In this document: positions 34,311 to 43,145 of the stretch, piece by piece | How positions within the stretch are numbered: the first letter of the stretch is position 1 | Layout of the letters: every line of letters starts with the position of its first letter | Source: Chitinophagales bacterium | Lineage (GTDB): Bacteria > Bacteroidota > Bacteroidia > Chitinophagales > Chitinophagaceae | Length of the DNA stretch: 64,000 nt | Direction: 5' to 3' | NCBI GenBank assembly: GCA_017303855.1 | Contig: JAFLBL010000009.1 | Span: 1 to 64,000 of the forward strand | Program-made: the position numbers and the translations under genes | The notes under the pieces: generated by a model | What the model was told of the DNA's origin: nothing | The model's database searches: none | Seen by the model: only the letters and a program-made list of their open reading frames with translations

Positions 34311-35933
34311 TTATTGTCTGAGCAGCTTCAGGGTTCCTTTCTCGCCGCTTTCCGCCTGGTAGGTAAGAATAAAAATACCGGCGGGCCACTGGTTTGTCTG
34401 TACCTGGAAATAGTTTTCACCGTATTGCAATGGATATGCCTGGTTCAGTAGCGTCCGTCCGGCGGCATCCACCACCCTTACATTTATCCGCTGGGCAATC
34501 CGTGTCTTGAAATCAAGGGTAATACTGCTGCTTACGGGATTGGGATAGACGCTGGCCAGCACAGCTGCCTTCTCAGTTGCCGGATAATCATAACAAGGGC
34601 CCCCGTTTGGTATGGCATTGCTGATCCAGCTAATCCGTGCATCCAGCCAGGCACGCAGCGCATTGATTTCACCATCATATGTTGTGGGTATAGGCTGCGG
34701 ATTGGGCCAGATATACTGGCCCAGTACCGGCCAGCGCTGAAAATGCCGTTGCCTTGCTTCGGCGGTTAAACTCACTACCGAATCAATCAGGGTATTAATC
34801 CGGCTGTCACTCATTGACCCTTGCCGCAATTGTTTCCACCGGCAACGTAAATTGGACTGGTATGCACTGTCTTTGGCAAACTGATACCACCACAGCGGCA
34901 CCTGGAAATAATCATCCGGACAGTTCTGGTTGAACTGGTAAGCCCAGCCCCCCACATCACTGCCATTGCAATAATTGGCGTTGCGAAAAGCCAGGTCATA
35001 GTCCCATACCGGGCCGGCATTGATTTTTCCTCCTTTACTTTGCCGGTCTTTGTACATATATGTGCTGATACGGTAGCCATCCACATTCCGGCTGACTTCA
35101 TTAATCAGCATAAAATCTATAAAGGAGAGCTCGTCCGCATACTTCCTCCATCCTGTTGTTTTATCCTGAAAGTCTTTGCTTTTAACAGCCGCTTCAAAAC
35201 TGTCCACATAACTTTTCAGGTATTGTTGCTGGGCAGGTACAATGGCACTCAGCTTGGGATAAATATAACTGTACTGAATTCTTTTGCCGCCGCCCGTGGT
35301 GGGTGGCGCCACTTCTGAAAACCAGCCATCCGCTTCTTTATCAATTGAAAAAATATACCCTCCTGTCAGCGCATCTCCGGAAATATCAGTCGATGCAATT
35401 TTTGTAACCGGCACCCGTCCGCTGCCCCGTTTCACTTTTTCCATCAACACATAAATTCCTTTATAATCATCATTAATCACCACTTCCACAAACCGGCAAT
35501 TGGCAGCCCAATGACCCATGCCCCTGGAAAAAGTATAGGCCAGAAAATTCCGCATCAGGGTTTTATCAGTATAAGGAGCATATAATACCCAGTCACTCTC
35601 CTTCGGCAGACCAAATAAAGGTTTATCCAGCGAATTGCCCGCGTTATCCCAGAGTTCAATACTATATGATTTCATAGGGAACATCTGGGAAGATTGTCCC
35701 CGGACTTCAATCCCGATTTTACCGTTATAATGATTGAATGGATCAGTCAGATTATTTCTCACTCCCTCCCCATTGTAAATAATACCCATATCCGCCATGA
35801 TCTTTGGCTCGTCCGGGATTGACTGCCCGTTGGTATTAATCCTGATGACAGGAAGATTGGAAGATGTCAGTACCTGTGCGGTTGCGGCTATGCCGGTGAC
35901 TAATAAAGCGAGTAAGATGCAGAACCTTTTCAT
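34311..35933 (-). CDS. CotH kinase family protein with T9SS sorting domain
   Basis: A 540-residue secreted protein. The signal peptide (about 1-19) ends GIAATAQ. The CotH domain spans about 25-400 with GIEVRGQSSQMFPMKSYSIEL, WVLYAPYTDKTLMRNFLAY, MEKVKRGSGRV and GPVWDYDLAFRN; CotH proteins are atypical secreted protein kinases. The last 80 residues (VYPNPVSSSITLDF to TLKLLRQ) form a type IX secretion type A sorting domain, so it is probably exported and anchored at the cell surface. Confidence 0.92.
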   Translation of the reverse strand: MKRFCILLALLVTGIAATAQVLTSSNLPVIRINTNGQSIPDEPKIMADMGIIYNGEGVRNNLTDPFNHYNGKIGIEVRGQSSQMFPMKSYSIELWDNAGNSLDKPLFGLPKESDWVLYAPYTDKTLMRNFLAYTFSRGMGHWAANCRFVEVVINDDYKGIYVLMEKVKRGSGRVPVTKIASTDISGDALTGGYIFSIDKEADGWFSEVAPPTTGGGKRIQYSYIYPKLSAIVPAQQQYLKSYVDSFEAAVKSKDFQDKTTGWRKYADELSFIDFMLINEVSRNVDGYRISTYMYKDRQSKGGKINAGPVWDYDLAFRNANYCNGSDVGGWAYQFNQNCPDDYFQVPLWWYQFAKDSAYQSNLRCRWKQLRQGSMSDSRINTLIDSVVSLTAEARQRHFQRWPVLGQYIWPNPQPIPTTYDGEINALRAWLDARISWISNAIPNGGPCYDYPATEKAAVLASVYPNPVSSSITLDFKTRIAQRINVRVVDAAGRTLLNQAYPLQYGENYFQVQTNQWPAGIFILTYQAESGEKGTLKLLRQ

Positions 35934-36064
35934 ATAGTGCCAAAGTCTAAAGATACTCTTTCTGTTTTATTTAAAAAGGCATGCCGGTAAGGGCCTTTAC
36001 CCAAACCGGCATACTTATGCTGTTTAAATTGATTACCACGGAGACGCAGAAATACATGAACTCC

Positions 36065-36113
36065 CACTCCCCTCTCCCCACTCTCCTCTCTCCACTCTCC
36101 ACTCTCCACTCTC
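36065..36113. repeat. Heptamer array directly after the DUF4139 gene stop
   Basis: Seven contiguous 7-nt units begin at the first base after the TAG stop. On the minus strand they read mostly GAGAGTG, with variants GAGAGAG, GGGAGAG and GGGAGTG. This strand is almost free of C. The unit is close to the GAAAGTG array at 59525. Confidence 0.75.
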
Positions 36114-37823
36114 CTACTTCAAATTCACAATCTTCTTATCCTTCGGATATTTCACGCTGTAACTGAAACGCAGCTTCCGGCTTTCTCCCGGCTTCAGATC
36201 CACTTTCCAGGTCAGCACACCGGTTTCCGGGTTCACCATGGCTTCACCGCCTTCTTCCAGTTTTACTTCTACTTCCTTGATCGTACTCAACGGATACTGG
36301 TCTTTCAGTAACAGGTTTACATCCGTGATTTTATTATTCTTTACTATTAATTCATAAGTAAACACCTGGCGGGTATTGCCGCCACTGGTTTTCAGGCTGC
36401 TCAATTCTTTTACCAGCGAACGTTTTACCGCCACCCGGCGGTCACGTCCCAGTGAAAGATTCAATGTATCCGCTGTCGTGTTCGGATCTATCGTTGATTT
36501 ACCAATATACGTGTCATCCATTATTATATTGGCATCCCCGGGCAACAGATCGAGGTTCTGCCAATCGGCCACTTCTGCCAGCAGGTAAGCATCTTTATCC
36601 ATACGAGGCACAGCATAATTTTTTAACACACAGACAATTTCCTGGTCTTTGATGGTTACGCTGTTCAGCTGACCATCACTGGCAATATCATAGGGAAGAT
36701 CTATTTCAAAACTGGTATTGAGTTGTCCCTGCGTCAAATTGGTATACTGATCCAGTGTACTGGGATCCACATTCAGTTCCTTTTTATCTCTCACTTTCAT
36801 CGTACCGTAACCGATCGACACCACCTCCTGCGCCATTTTACTTTCATCGTCATACGACTGAATGGTATTCCGTGCTGCATTGCTGTTCATAGCCCGGCGT
36901 TGCAGGTCGGTATAAATGCCGGGGACATACAACTGAAGATACCAGGGGGCAAGTACAGGTGCAGTTACACCGAAATTAGGCGTACCGGTACTCAGGGTCA
37001 GTTTTGTTTTCTTCCAGTCGATGCCGGTGGTTTGCGTTAATGACGCTTTATACACCATCTTCACTTTATTGGTTTTCGAATTCACCCGTACATCATACAG
37101 GGCCACCCATCCGGCATTATTACTGTAATAGGATAATTGTACCGGAATTTCCCCTGTCCGCTTACACATTACCTGCAAAAAGACCTGGCCATAGGGTCGC
37201 TGCTTAAGGGGAACAACGGCGGAAACCTGTGCAATCCGTTTACGTATTTCCGCGATCCGGAGATTGGCCTGATTGATCAGTTGCCTGTTATTGTACATAT
37301 TGTTTTTAATCTTTTCAATCCGGGCTGTATAATATTCCACCAGTTTAAGCAGTTCATCGCCCGACAACACTTTATCCCCGATATGACCAAGGGCACCTTC
37401 TATCATTGAACCTGTCTTGGTAAGCACTTCCTGATCCACCTGCACCAGGTTATCCAACCGGCTGATTTCACGTTGCATCAGGACGATACTGTCTTCCAGT
37501 TTCTCCACTTCCCTGCTTTTGACGGCCGGTGGCACGGTGGGATAAAATACACTATACCGTTGTGACAGAAGAGCCACGTCTTCCGGCACACTAACCTGCA
37601 GGCTATTAATATCCGCACTGGTGCTGAGCTGGTTGATTACAATGGTTTTTGTTCCGGGATCCACTTTCAGCCGGGTTTCGTGGGTCAGTTCGGCCCCGTA
37701 CCCAAAATATACGGTGGCATTATTCATAGTGGCTTCGGCACGCACGGTATCGGTTATGCCGCCCTGGGCCTGAAGAAGGGTACCGGAAATCAGGATCCCG
37801 GCGGAAAAGAGTAATTGCTTCAT
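36114..37823 (-). CDS. DUF4139 / mucoidy-inhibitor MuiA-like exported protein
   Basis: A 569-residue predicted exported protein. The signal peptide (LLFSAGILISGTLLQAQ) is followed by an N-terminal DUF4140-like region (NATVYFGYGAELTHETRLKV) and a coiled-coil stretch at about 90-190. A C-terminal DUF4139 domain follows (QVMCKRTGEIPVQLSYYSNNAGWVALYDVRV to RKLRFSYSVKYPKD). Function unknown. The start is the ATG at 37823; a longer frame begins with TTG. Confidence 0.88.
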   Translation of the reverse strand: MKQLLFSAGILISGTLLQAQGGITDTVRAEATMNNATVYFGYGAELTHETRLKVDPGTKTIVINQLSTSADINSLQVSVPEDVALLSQRYSVFYPTVPPAVKSREVEKLEDSIVLMQREISRLDNLVQVDQEVLTKTGSMIEGALGHIGDKVLSGDELLKLVEYYTARIEKIKNNMYNNRQLINQANLRIAEIRKRIAQVSAVVPLKQRPYGQVFLQVMCKRTGEIPVQLSYYSNNAGWVALYDVRVNSKTNKVKMVYKASLTQTTGIDWKKTKLTLSTGTPNFGVTAPVLAPWYLQLYVPGIYTDLQRRAMNSNAARNTIQSYDDESKMAQEVVSIGYGTMKVRDKKELNVDPSTLDQYTNLTQGQLNTSFEIDLPYDIASDGQLNSVTIKDQEIVCVLKNYAVPRMDKDAYLLAEVADWQNLDLLPGDANIIMDDTYIGKSTIDPNTTADTLNLSLGRDRRVAVKRSLVKELSSLKTSGGNTRQVFTYELIVKNNKITDVNLLLKDQYPLSTIKEVEVKLEEGGEAMVNPETGVLTWKVDLKPGESRKLRFSYSVKYPKDKKIVNLK

Positions 37824-37879
37824 ACTGCTTATTTTTTTCAACAGATGCGGAAAGGAGAATTCTTACATAAACAGTTCCT

Positions 37880-37887
37880 TATTTTTG
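37880..37887 (+). promoter_or_regulatory. -7 promoter element for mutS
   Basis: TATTTTTG, a perfect TAnnTTTG, is 20 nt before the outer ATG (37908) and 47 nt before the preferred ATG (37935). Confidence 0.65.
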
Positions 37888-37934
37888 TCAGCCCCTGCCA
37901 GTTGTAAATGAGGAATGGCAGCGGAACTTTATAT

Positions 37935-40553
37935 ATGGCGAAATCAGCAGGTTCAGACACTCCCATGATGCAACAGCACCGGGCTATCAAACAGAAATAC
38001 CCGGATGCCATCCTGTTATTCAGGGTGGGTGACTTTTATGAAACCTTCGGACAGGATGCTGTTCTGGCCTCCCGTATTCTGGGAATTACCCTGACCAAAC
38101 GGAATAACGGGGCAGCGGCATCGGCTGAACTGGCCGGATTTCCGCACCATGCATTGGATACCTATCTGCACAAACTGGTAAAAGCCGGCCACCGGGTGGC
38201 CATCTGCGATCAGCTGGAAGACCCCAAACTTGCCAAGGGGATCGTAAAGCGCGGGGTGACGGATATGGTAACTCCCGGTACAACAGTAAATGATAAACTA
38301 CTCGAACACCACAGTAATAATTTCCTGGCCGCCATACATTTTGCAGAAAATGAAAAATTCGGGTTGGCCTTCCTGGATATATCCACCGGGGAATTCTTTT
38401 TAGCGGAAGGCGACCGGGAATATGCCGATAAACTGCTCCAGAGTTTCAAACCGGCTGAAGTGGTATTCCAACGACACCAGCAGAAAAAATACAAAGAATA
38501 TTTTAACAGCAAGGTATACACGTATACACTCGACGAATGGATATTCGACCCCGGTTACGCGGAAGACATCCTGTTGAAACATTTTCAGACCCATTCCTTA
38601 AAAGGGTTTGGTGTGGATGACCTGAAGCATGGGCTTACGGCGGCCGGCGCCATCATCCATTATTTAAAAGACACAGAGCATCCCAACCTGCAACATATTG
38701 TTTCATTGCAGCGGATCGACCGGGACGATTTCCTGTGGATGGACCGGTTTACCATCCGCAACCTGGAACTGGTGTTTGGCAGTACTGAGGGCAATCATAC
38801 GCTCCTGGGTGTATTGGACAATACCGTTTCTCCTATGGGAGCACGATTGCTCAAACGCTGGATTATTTTCCCGTTAAAAGATATACAGAAGATCAACGAA
38901 AGGCTGGATACGGTGGAATACCTGATTAAAGAAACTGAACTGCGGAATAAAATCACACAGCCCATAAAACAATGTGGCGACATCGAGCGGCTGGTTTCAA
39001 AAATACCGTTGAAAAAAATAAATCCACGGGAAGTGCTGCAACTGGCACGCGGACTGAAACAGGTGGAAACGATCAAGCAGGTGTGTCTTGGTTCAACGAA
39101 TGAATACCTGAAAAGACTGGGTGATGCCCTCAATCCATGTCCGGATATTGCCGATAAGATATTCAAAGAGATCAATGAAAACCCGCCGGCACTCGCGGTC
39201 AAAGGAGCTGTCATCAGTAACGGGATCCATGCCGGACTGGATGAATTGCGCCAGATTGCTTTTAGCGGGAAAGAATACCTCGCGAGGTTGCAGGCCAATG
39301 AAGCCGAACGAACCGGCATCGCTTCACTTAAAATCGGATTTAATAATGTTTTCGGCTATTACCTTGAAGTTACCAACTCGCAGAAGAATAAAGTACCGGC
39401 TGACTGGATACGTAAACAGACCCTGGCTAATGCAGAGCGGTATATCACTCCCGAGTTGAAAGAATATGAAGAAAAAATTACCGGGGCGGAAGAGAAAATA
39501 CTCCGGATTGAGCTGGAGTTATATGAAGCCCTGTTAAATGAGCTGTCGGACTACCTGGCACCCGTACAAACCAATGGCAACCTGCTGGCGGTGCTGGACT
39601 GCCTGTCCTGTCACGCCTCCAATGCCATACAGTACCAATATAAAAAGCCCATTTTACATACCGGGGATGAATGGAAGGTAAAAGCGGGGCGGCACCCCGT
39701 AATTGAACGGAATCTGCCGGTGGGTGAACCCTATATCAGTAATGATGCGGAACTGAATAAAACAGATCAGCAGATCATTATCCTGACGGGTCCCAATATG
39801 AGTGGTAAATCAGCCCTGTTAAGGCAAACTGCCCTGATTACCCTGATGGCCCATACCGGCAGCTTTGTTCCGGCCGCGGAAGCCAGGATTCCGCTGACCG
39901 ATAAAATATTTACCCGGGTCGGCGCTTCCGATAATTTATCAGGCGGCGAATCCACCTTTATGGTAGAAATGAATGAGACCGCCTCCATCATTAATAATAT
40001 TACCAGCCGCAGCCTGATCCTGCTGGATGAAATCGGCCGGGGTACATCCACGTATGACGGTATTTCAATAGCCTGGAGTATTGCCGAATACCTGCACAAT
40101 GCCCCGCAACAACCCCTTACGCTTTTTGCTACTCACTACCATGAGCTGAATGAACTGGAGGCAAAATGTACCCGGATAAAAAACTATCATGTTACCAATA
40201 AGGAAGCAGGTAATAAAATCATTTTCCTCCGTAAACTGGCCCGGGGAGGCAGTACCCATAGTTTTGGTATTCATGTGGCAAAAATGGCCGGTATGCCCCC
40301 TGCCCTGATTGAACGGGCCAATGAAATACTGAAACAACTGGAAACAAAGCATGTACAGGAGGATACCGGGGAAACATTACAAAAACTAAACGGACCGGTG
40401 CATGAAACAGGTAAAATGCAACTGTCAATTTTTGATGCCCATAGTGAGACCTTTGCCGATATACGAAAAACGCTGGAAGATACCGATATCAACCGGCTGA
40501 CCCCGGTGGAAGCCTTGTTGAAACTCCAGGAAATAAAGAACCGCCTGAAATAA
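37935..40553 (+). CDS. mutS: DNA mismatch repair protein MutS
   Basis: Mismatch recognition ATPase, 872 residues from the ATG at 37935 (MAKSAGSDTPMMQQH). An in-frame ATG at 37908 would add nine residues. The mismatch-reading motif RVGDFYETFGQDA is near the N-terminus. The ATPase domain has Walker A GPNMSGKS, Walker B LLDEIGRGTSTYDG and the ATHYHEL motif. The clamp and lever regions are full length. It is divergent from the DUF4139 gene. Confidence 0.96.
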   Translation: MAKSAGSDTPMMQQHRAIKQKYPDAILLFRVGDFYETFGQDAVLASRILGITLTKRNNGAAASAELAGFPHHALDTYLHKLVKAGHRVAICDQLEDPKLAKGIVKRGVTDMVTPGTTVNDKLLEHHSNNFLAAIHFAENEKFGLAFLDISTGEFFLAEGDREYADKLLQSFKPAEVVFQRHQQKKYKEYFNSKVYTYTLDEWIFDPGYAEDILLKHFQTHSLKGFGVDDLKHGLTAAGAIIHYLKDTEHPNLQHIVSLQRIDRDDFLWMDRFTIRNLELVFGSTEGNHTLLGVLDNTVSPMGARLLKRWIIFPLKDIQKINERLDTVEYLIKETELRNKITQPIKQCGDIERLVSKIPLKKINPREVLQLARGLKQVETIKQVCLGSTNEYLKRLGDALNPCPDIADKIFKEINENPPALAVKGAVISNGIHAGLDELRQIAFSGKEYLARLQANEAERTGIASLKIGFNNVFGYYLEVTNSQKNKVPADWIRKQTLANAERYITPELKEYEEKITGAEEKILRIELELYEALLNELSDYLAPVQTNGNLLAVLDCLSCHASNAIQYQYKKPILHTGDEWKVKAGRHPVIERNLPVGEPYISNDAELNKTDQQIIILTGPNMSGKSALLRQTALITLMAHTGSFVPAAEARIPLTDKIFTRVGASDNLSGGESTFMVEMNETASIINNITSRSLILLDEIGRGTSTYDGISIAWSIAEYLHNAPQQPLTLFATHYHELNELEAKCTRIKNYHVTNKEAGNKIIFLRKLARGGSTHSFGIHVAKMAGMPPALIERANEILKQLETKHVQEDTGETLQKLNGPVHETGKMQLSIFDAHSETFADIRKTLEDTDINRLTPVEALLKLQEIKNRLK

Positions 40554-40593
40554 ACAGTTTACTAACAGGTCTTTAGGAACTTTTTTAAAAAAA

Positions 40594-40622
40594 TTGCCCG
40601 TTCAAAAAAATCCTTATTTTTA
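40594..40622 (+). promoter_or_regulatory. Promoter of the CHRD lipoprotein gene
   Basis: A TTG at 40594-40596 and TATTTTTA at 40615-40622 (one mismatch to TAnnTTTG) are separated by 18 nt, a plausible -33/-7 spacing. The ATG follows at 40639. Confidence 0.5.
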
Positions 40623-40638
40623 CCCAAATTACGCAATT

Positions 40639-41136
40639 ATGAAATTGACGAAACTAACTGCTTTACCCTTCCTGCTTTTTGCCGCATTTGTAATCACTTC
40701 CTGCGAATCAGATGCAGAATTAAACAGAGTTTCTGTTTATTCCAAAACAGGTATAGCCCTTACCGGCGCACAGGAAGCACCGGCTTCCACTTCCACTGCA
40801 TTAGGAACAATGGACGTGTTTTATACACGGGCTTCCAAAGTACTGACGTATACCATTAACTGGTCAGGATTGAGCGGAGCTGTAACCGGATTTGGTATTC
40901 ACGGACTGGCCCCGGCTGGTTATGCATCACCCAATTTAGTACAGACATTCAGCACATCAGCCATTGTACGTTGTGCAACTGTAAGCAATACTACCTGCGG
41001 TTCCTACAAAGGCACTTTACTTGTAGATGAAGTAGTGGTGAAAGAAGTAGACCTGACCAACGGAATGTATTATGTAAATATCAGAACCGCGGCTTTCCCT
41101 GCAGGTGAAATCAGGGCACAAATCAGGTTTCAATAA
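40639..41136 (+). CDS. CHRD domain lipoprotein
   Basis: A 165-residue predicted lipoprotein. The signal peptide MKLTKLTALPFLLFAAFVITSC has a lipobox, with Cys22. The rest is a CHRD-type beta domain (ALTGAQEAPASTSTALGTMDVFY, LTYTINWSGLSG, YYVNIRTAAFPAGEIRAQI), a fold first seen in chordin and common in secreted bacterial proteins. Function unknown. A strong terminator follows. Confidence 0.88.
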   Translation: MKLTKLTALPFLLFAAFVITSCESDAELNRVSVYSKTGIALTGAQEAPASTSTALGTMDVFYTRASKVLTYTINWSGLSGAVTGFGIHGLAPAGYASPNLVQTFSTSAIVRCATVSNTTCGSYKGTLLVDEVVVKEVDLTNGMYYVNIRTAAFPAGEIRAQIRFQ

Positions 41137-41155
41137 TCTATAAACATAGTTGAGG

Positions 41156-41181
41156 AAACCGTCCGTTCATACGGACGGTTT
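41156..41181 (+). terminator. Intrinsic terminator after the CHRD gene
   Basis: A perfect 11-bp stem, AAACCGTCCGT / ACGGACGGTTT, with loop TCAT, followed by a T-run on the plus strand. It ends 2 nt before the stop codon of the convergent SET gene and could serve both. Confidence 0.85.
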
Positions 41182-41183
41182 TT

Positions 41184-41567
41184 TTATTTTACGTCAAACC
41201 AGACCGGTGTTGCATCATTCCAGTCGCCGTTATAATTCACCAGCAATTCTTCACCGGCTTTTACGGGCCTTACAGTAGTTACCGAAATCAGTTGTTGTTC
41301 AAAATCCATCCCGTATTCACAGTTACTGGTATACGAGTGGTTATACACCGGTACATATCCCAATGCCATACAACATTGATTTTTTTCCTCCCCCCATTCA
41401 AAAATATAATCATGAAGCAATGTCTGATCCAGTAAGGTTCTTTCCTCCCGGCTCATAACCAGTACCGGCGATACTTCCACGGTAACGCCTTCTTCTATGT
41501 CTTCTGAAGTATAGACACCTCTCCCTTTGTGTTCGGATGGGGCAATAAATAAAAACGGCAATACCAT
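41184..41567 (-). CDS. SET domain protein
   Basis: A 127-residue stand-alone SET domain, the fold of eukaryotic lysine methyltransferases. Visible parts are GRGVYTSEDIEEGVTVE (SET-N), YNHSYTSNCEYGMDFE (the NHxxxPN-like SAM-binding motif, here NHSYTSNC) and VKAGEELLVNYNGDW (with the catalytic-type tyrosine). There are no accessory domains. The ATG at 41567 (MVLPFLFIAPSE) is chosen because longer frames overlap the divergent mgtE start. The substrate is unknown and a role in protein methylation is inference. Confidence 0.85.
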   Translation of the reverse strand: MVLPFLFIAPSEHKGRGVYTSEDIEEGVTVEVSPVLVMSREERTLLDQTLLHDYIFEWGEEKNQCCMALGYVPVYNHSYTSNCEYGMDFEQQLISVTTVRPVKAGEELLVNYNGDWNDATPVWFDVK

Positions 41568-41628
41568 ATTTGACTTTCCTTTCTGCGAAGTACGGACTTT
41601 CCCGGTTTTAAGTATGAACATGGGTTCG

Positions 41629-41636
41629 TATTTTTG
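41629..41636 (+). promoter_or_regulatory. -7 element immediately before mgtE
   Basis: TATTTTTG, a perfect TAnnTTTG, ends 4 nt before the ATG at 41641, predicting a leaderless or nearly leaderless mRNA. Confidence 0.65.
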
Positions 41637-41640
41637 GCTC

Positions 41641-43032
41641 ATGGCATTGGAACTGACACAACCTTCCCTGCAGGAATTGTTTGAATCTACCATTCAGACG
41701 GAAGACCGGCTTAAAATCCGCGATTTTCTGGATGACCAGAATATCAGCGATGTGGCCCACCTGGTGGATGAATACCCCGAATACCAGAGCCAGATCATTG
41801 CAAATATGTCCGTACACCGGGCGGCCAGTGTATTTAAAATTCTTGACCTCTCTGTACAAAAAACCGTTATCCGCGACCTGCCGGCCAATACCACCGCCTC
41901 CTTACTGAATGAACTGCCGGCCGATGACCGTACAGATTTCCTGGAAGAATTACCCAGTAATGTGGTCCGGGAACTGATCAAATTGCTGGACCCGGAAGAA
42001 CGAAAAGTAACCCTGTCCCTATTGGGTTATCCGGAAAACAGTATTGGACGGCTGATGACGCCGGACTACGTATATGTATATCCCTGGAATACCATCGAAG
42101 AGGTATTCAGTACAATCCGCAAATTTGGCAAAGACTCCGAAACGATCAACGTCATTTATATCATCAATGAAAAAGGCGAACTCCTGGATGATATCCGGAT
42201 CCGTGAGTTTATCCTGAACCCGCCGGATAAAAAAGTGTCGGAACTGATGGACGAACGGTTTATTGCCCTGCAGCCGGATCATGACCAGGAAACGGCGGCG
42301 GAAGTATTTAAAATGAATAACCGCGTAGCCCTTCCCGTTGTCAGTAAAAGCAATAAACTGCTGGGCATTGTCACCATTGATGATATGTTATGGGTAACGG
42401 CGGAAGAATTCAGTGAAGACATGCAGAAAATGGGCGGTACCGCCGCTTTACGTGAGCCCTATCTTGAAATCCCGATTTTTAAACTTTTTAAAAAACGGGT
42501 TGTCTGGCTGGTCGTGCTTTTCCTTGGTGAATTGCTCACCGCTTCCGCGATGGCCTTTTTTGAAGATGAAATAAAACGGGCCGTTGTGCTGGCGCTTTTT
42601 GTGCCCCTCATCATTTCCAGTGGCGGAAACAGTGGTTCACAGGCCTCCACCCTGATCATACAGGCAATGGCTGTGGGCGAAATAACTGTAAAAGACTGGT
42701 GGCGGGTCATGCGGCGCGAAATAATTTCAGGCTTATTGCTGGGTACAGTTCTCGGCGTACTGGGCTTTTTCAGGATTTACGCCTGGCATTCTTTTGATCC
42801 CACGCTTTATGGCAGTTTCTGGCTCCCCATCGGCATCACCGTTGCCGTTACATTACTGGGCGTTGTTCTGTGGGGAACCCTTTCAGGCAGTATGCTTCCC
42901 CTGTTATTGAAACGGCTGGGTGCCGACCCTGCCGTCAGTTCGGCCCCTTTTGTTGCCACCCTGGTGGATGTAACCGGGCTTATTATTTATTTTTCTGTAG
43001 CATTTGCCTTATTAAGCGGCGGATTGCTTTAA
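41641..43032 (+). CDS. mgtE: Magnesium transporter MgtE
   Basis: A Mg2+ channel/transporter of 463 residues from the ATG at 41641. An N-terminal superhelical MgtE_N domain (about 1-125, repeats such as LNELPADDRTDFLEELP) is followed by a CBS pair (about 130-250, IGRLMTPDYVYVYP and VSELMDERFIALQPD). Five C-terminal membrane helices follow (about 285-463) with SSGGNSGSQASTLIIQAMAVG, the pore motif. An upstream extension of the frame is not MgtE-like. No M-box riboswitch is seen. Confidence 0.94.
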   Translation: MALELTQPSLQELFESTIQTEDRLKIRDFLDDQNISDVAHLVDEYPEYQSQIIANMSVHRAASVFKILDLSVQKTVIRDLPANTTASLLNELPADDRTDFLEELPSNVVRELIKLLDPEERKVTLSLLGYPENSIGRLMTPDYVYVYPWNTIEEVFSTIRKFGKDSETINVIYIINEKGELLDDIRIREFILNPPDKKVSELMDERFIALQPDHDQETAAEVFKMNNRVALPVVSKSNKLLGIVTIDDMLWVTAEEFSEDMQKMGGTAALREPYLEIPIFKLFKKRVVWLVVLFLGELLTASAMAFFEDEIKRAVVLALFVPLIISSGGNSGSQASTLIIQAMAVGEITVKDWWRVMRREIISGLLLGTVLGVLGFFRIYAWHSFDPTLYGSFWLPIGITVAVTLLGVVLWGTLSGSMLPLLLKRLGADPAVSSAPFVATLVDVTGLIIYFSVAFALLSGGLL

Positions 43033-43097
43033 TTACCGGAATGCTTTGATGTCTACAATTAAATCCGCACCTTTACATTTATGCGGGCAGTCAAACG

Positions 43098-43125
43098 TTT
43101 GCATGTTTAGAATTATTTACTTTTG
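43098..43125 (+). promoter_or_regulatory. Promoter of glmS
   Basis: TTTG at 43098-43101 and TACTTTTG at 43118-43125 (perfect TAnnTTTG) are 16 nt apart. The ATG follows 20 nt later. No glmS ribozyme-like sequence is recognised. Confidence 0.65.
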
Positions 43126-43145
43126 TCGCAAAAACCATTAACCTC

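Noticed and set aside
43102..43145. Possible glmS ribozyme upstream of glmS
   Set aside because: The leader from the predicted start to the ATG is only about 15 nt, too short, and has no ribozyme core.
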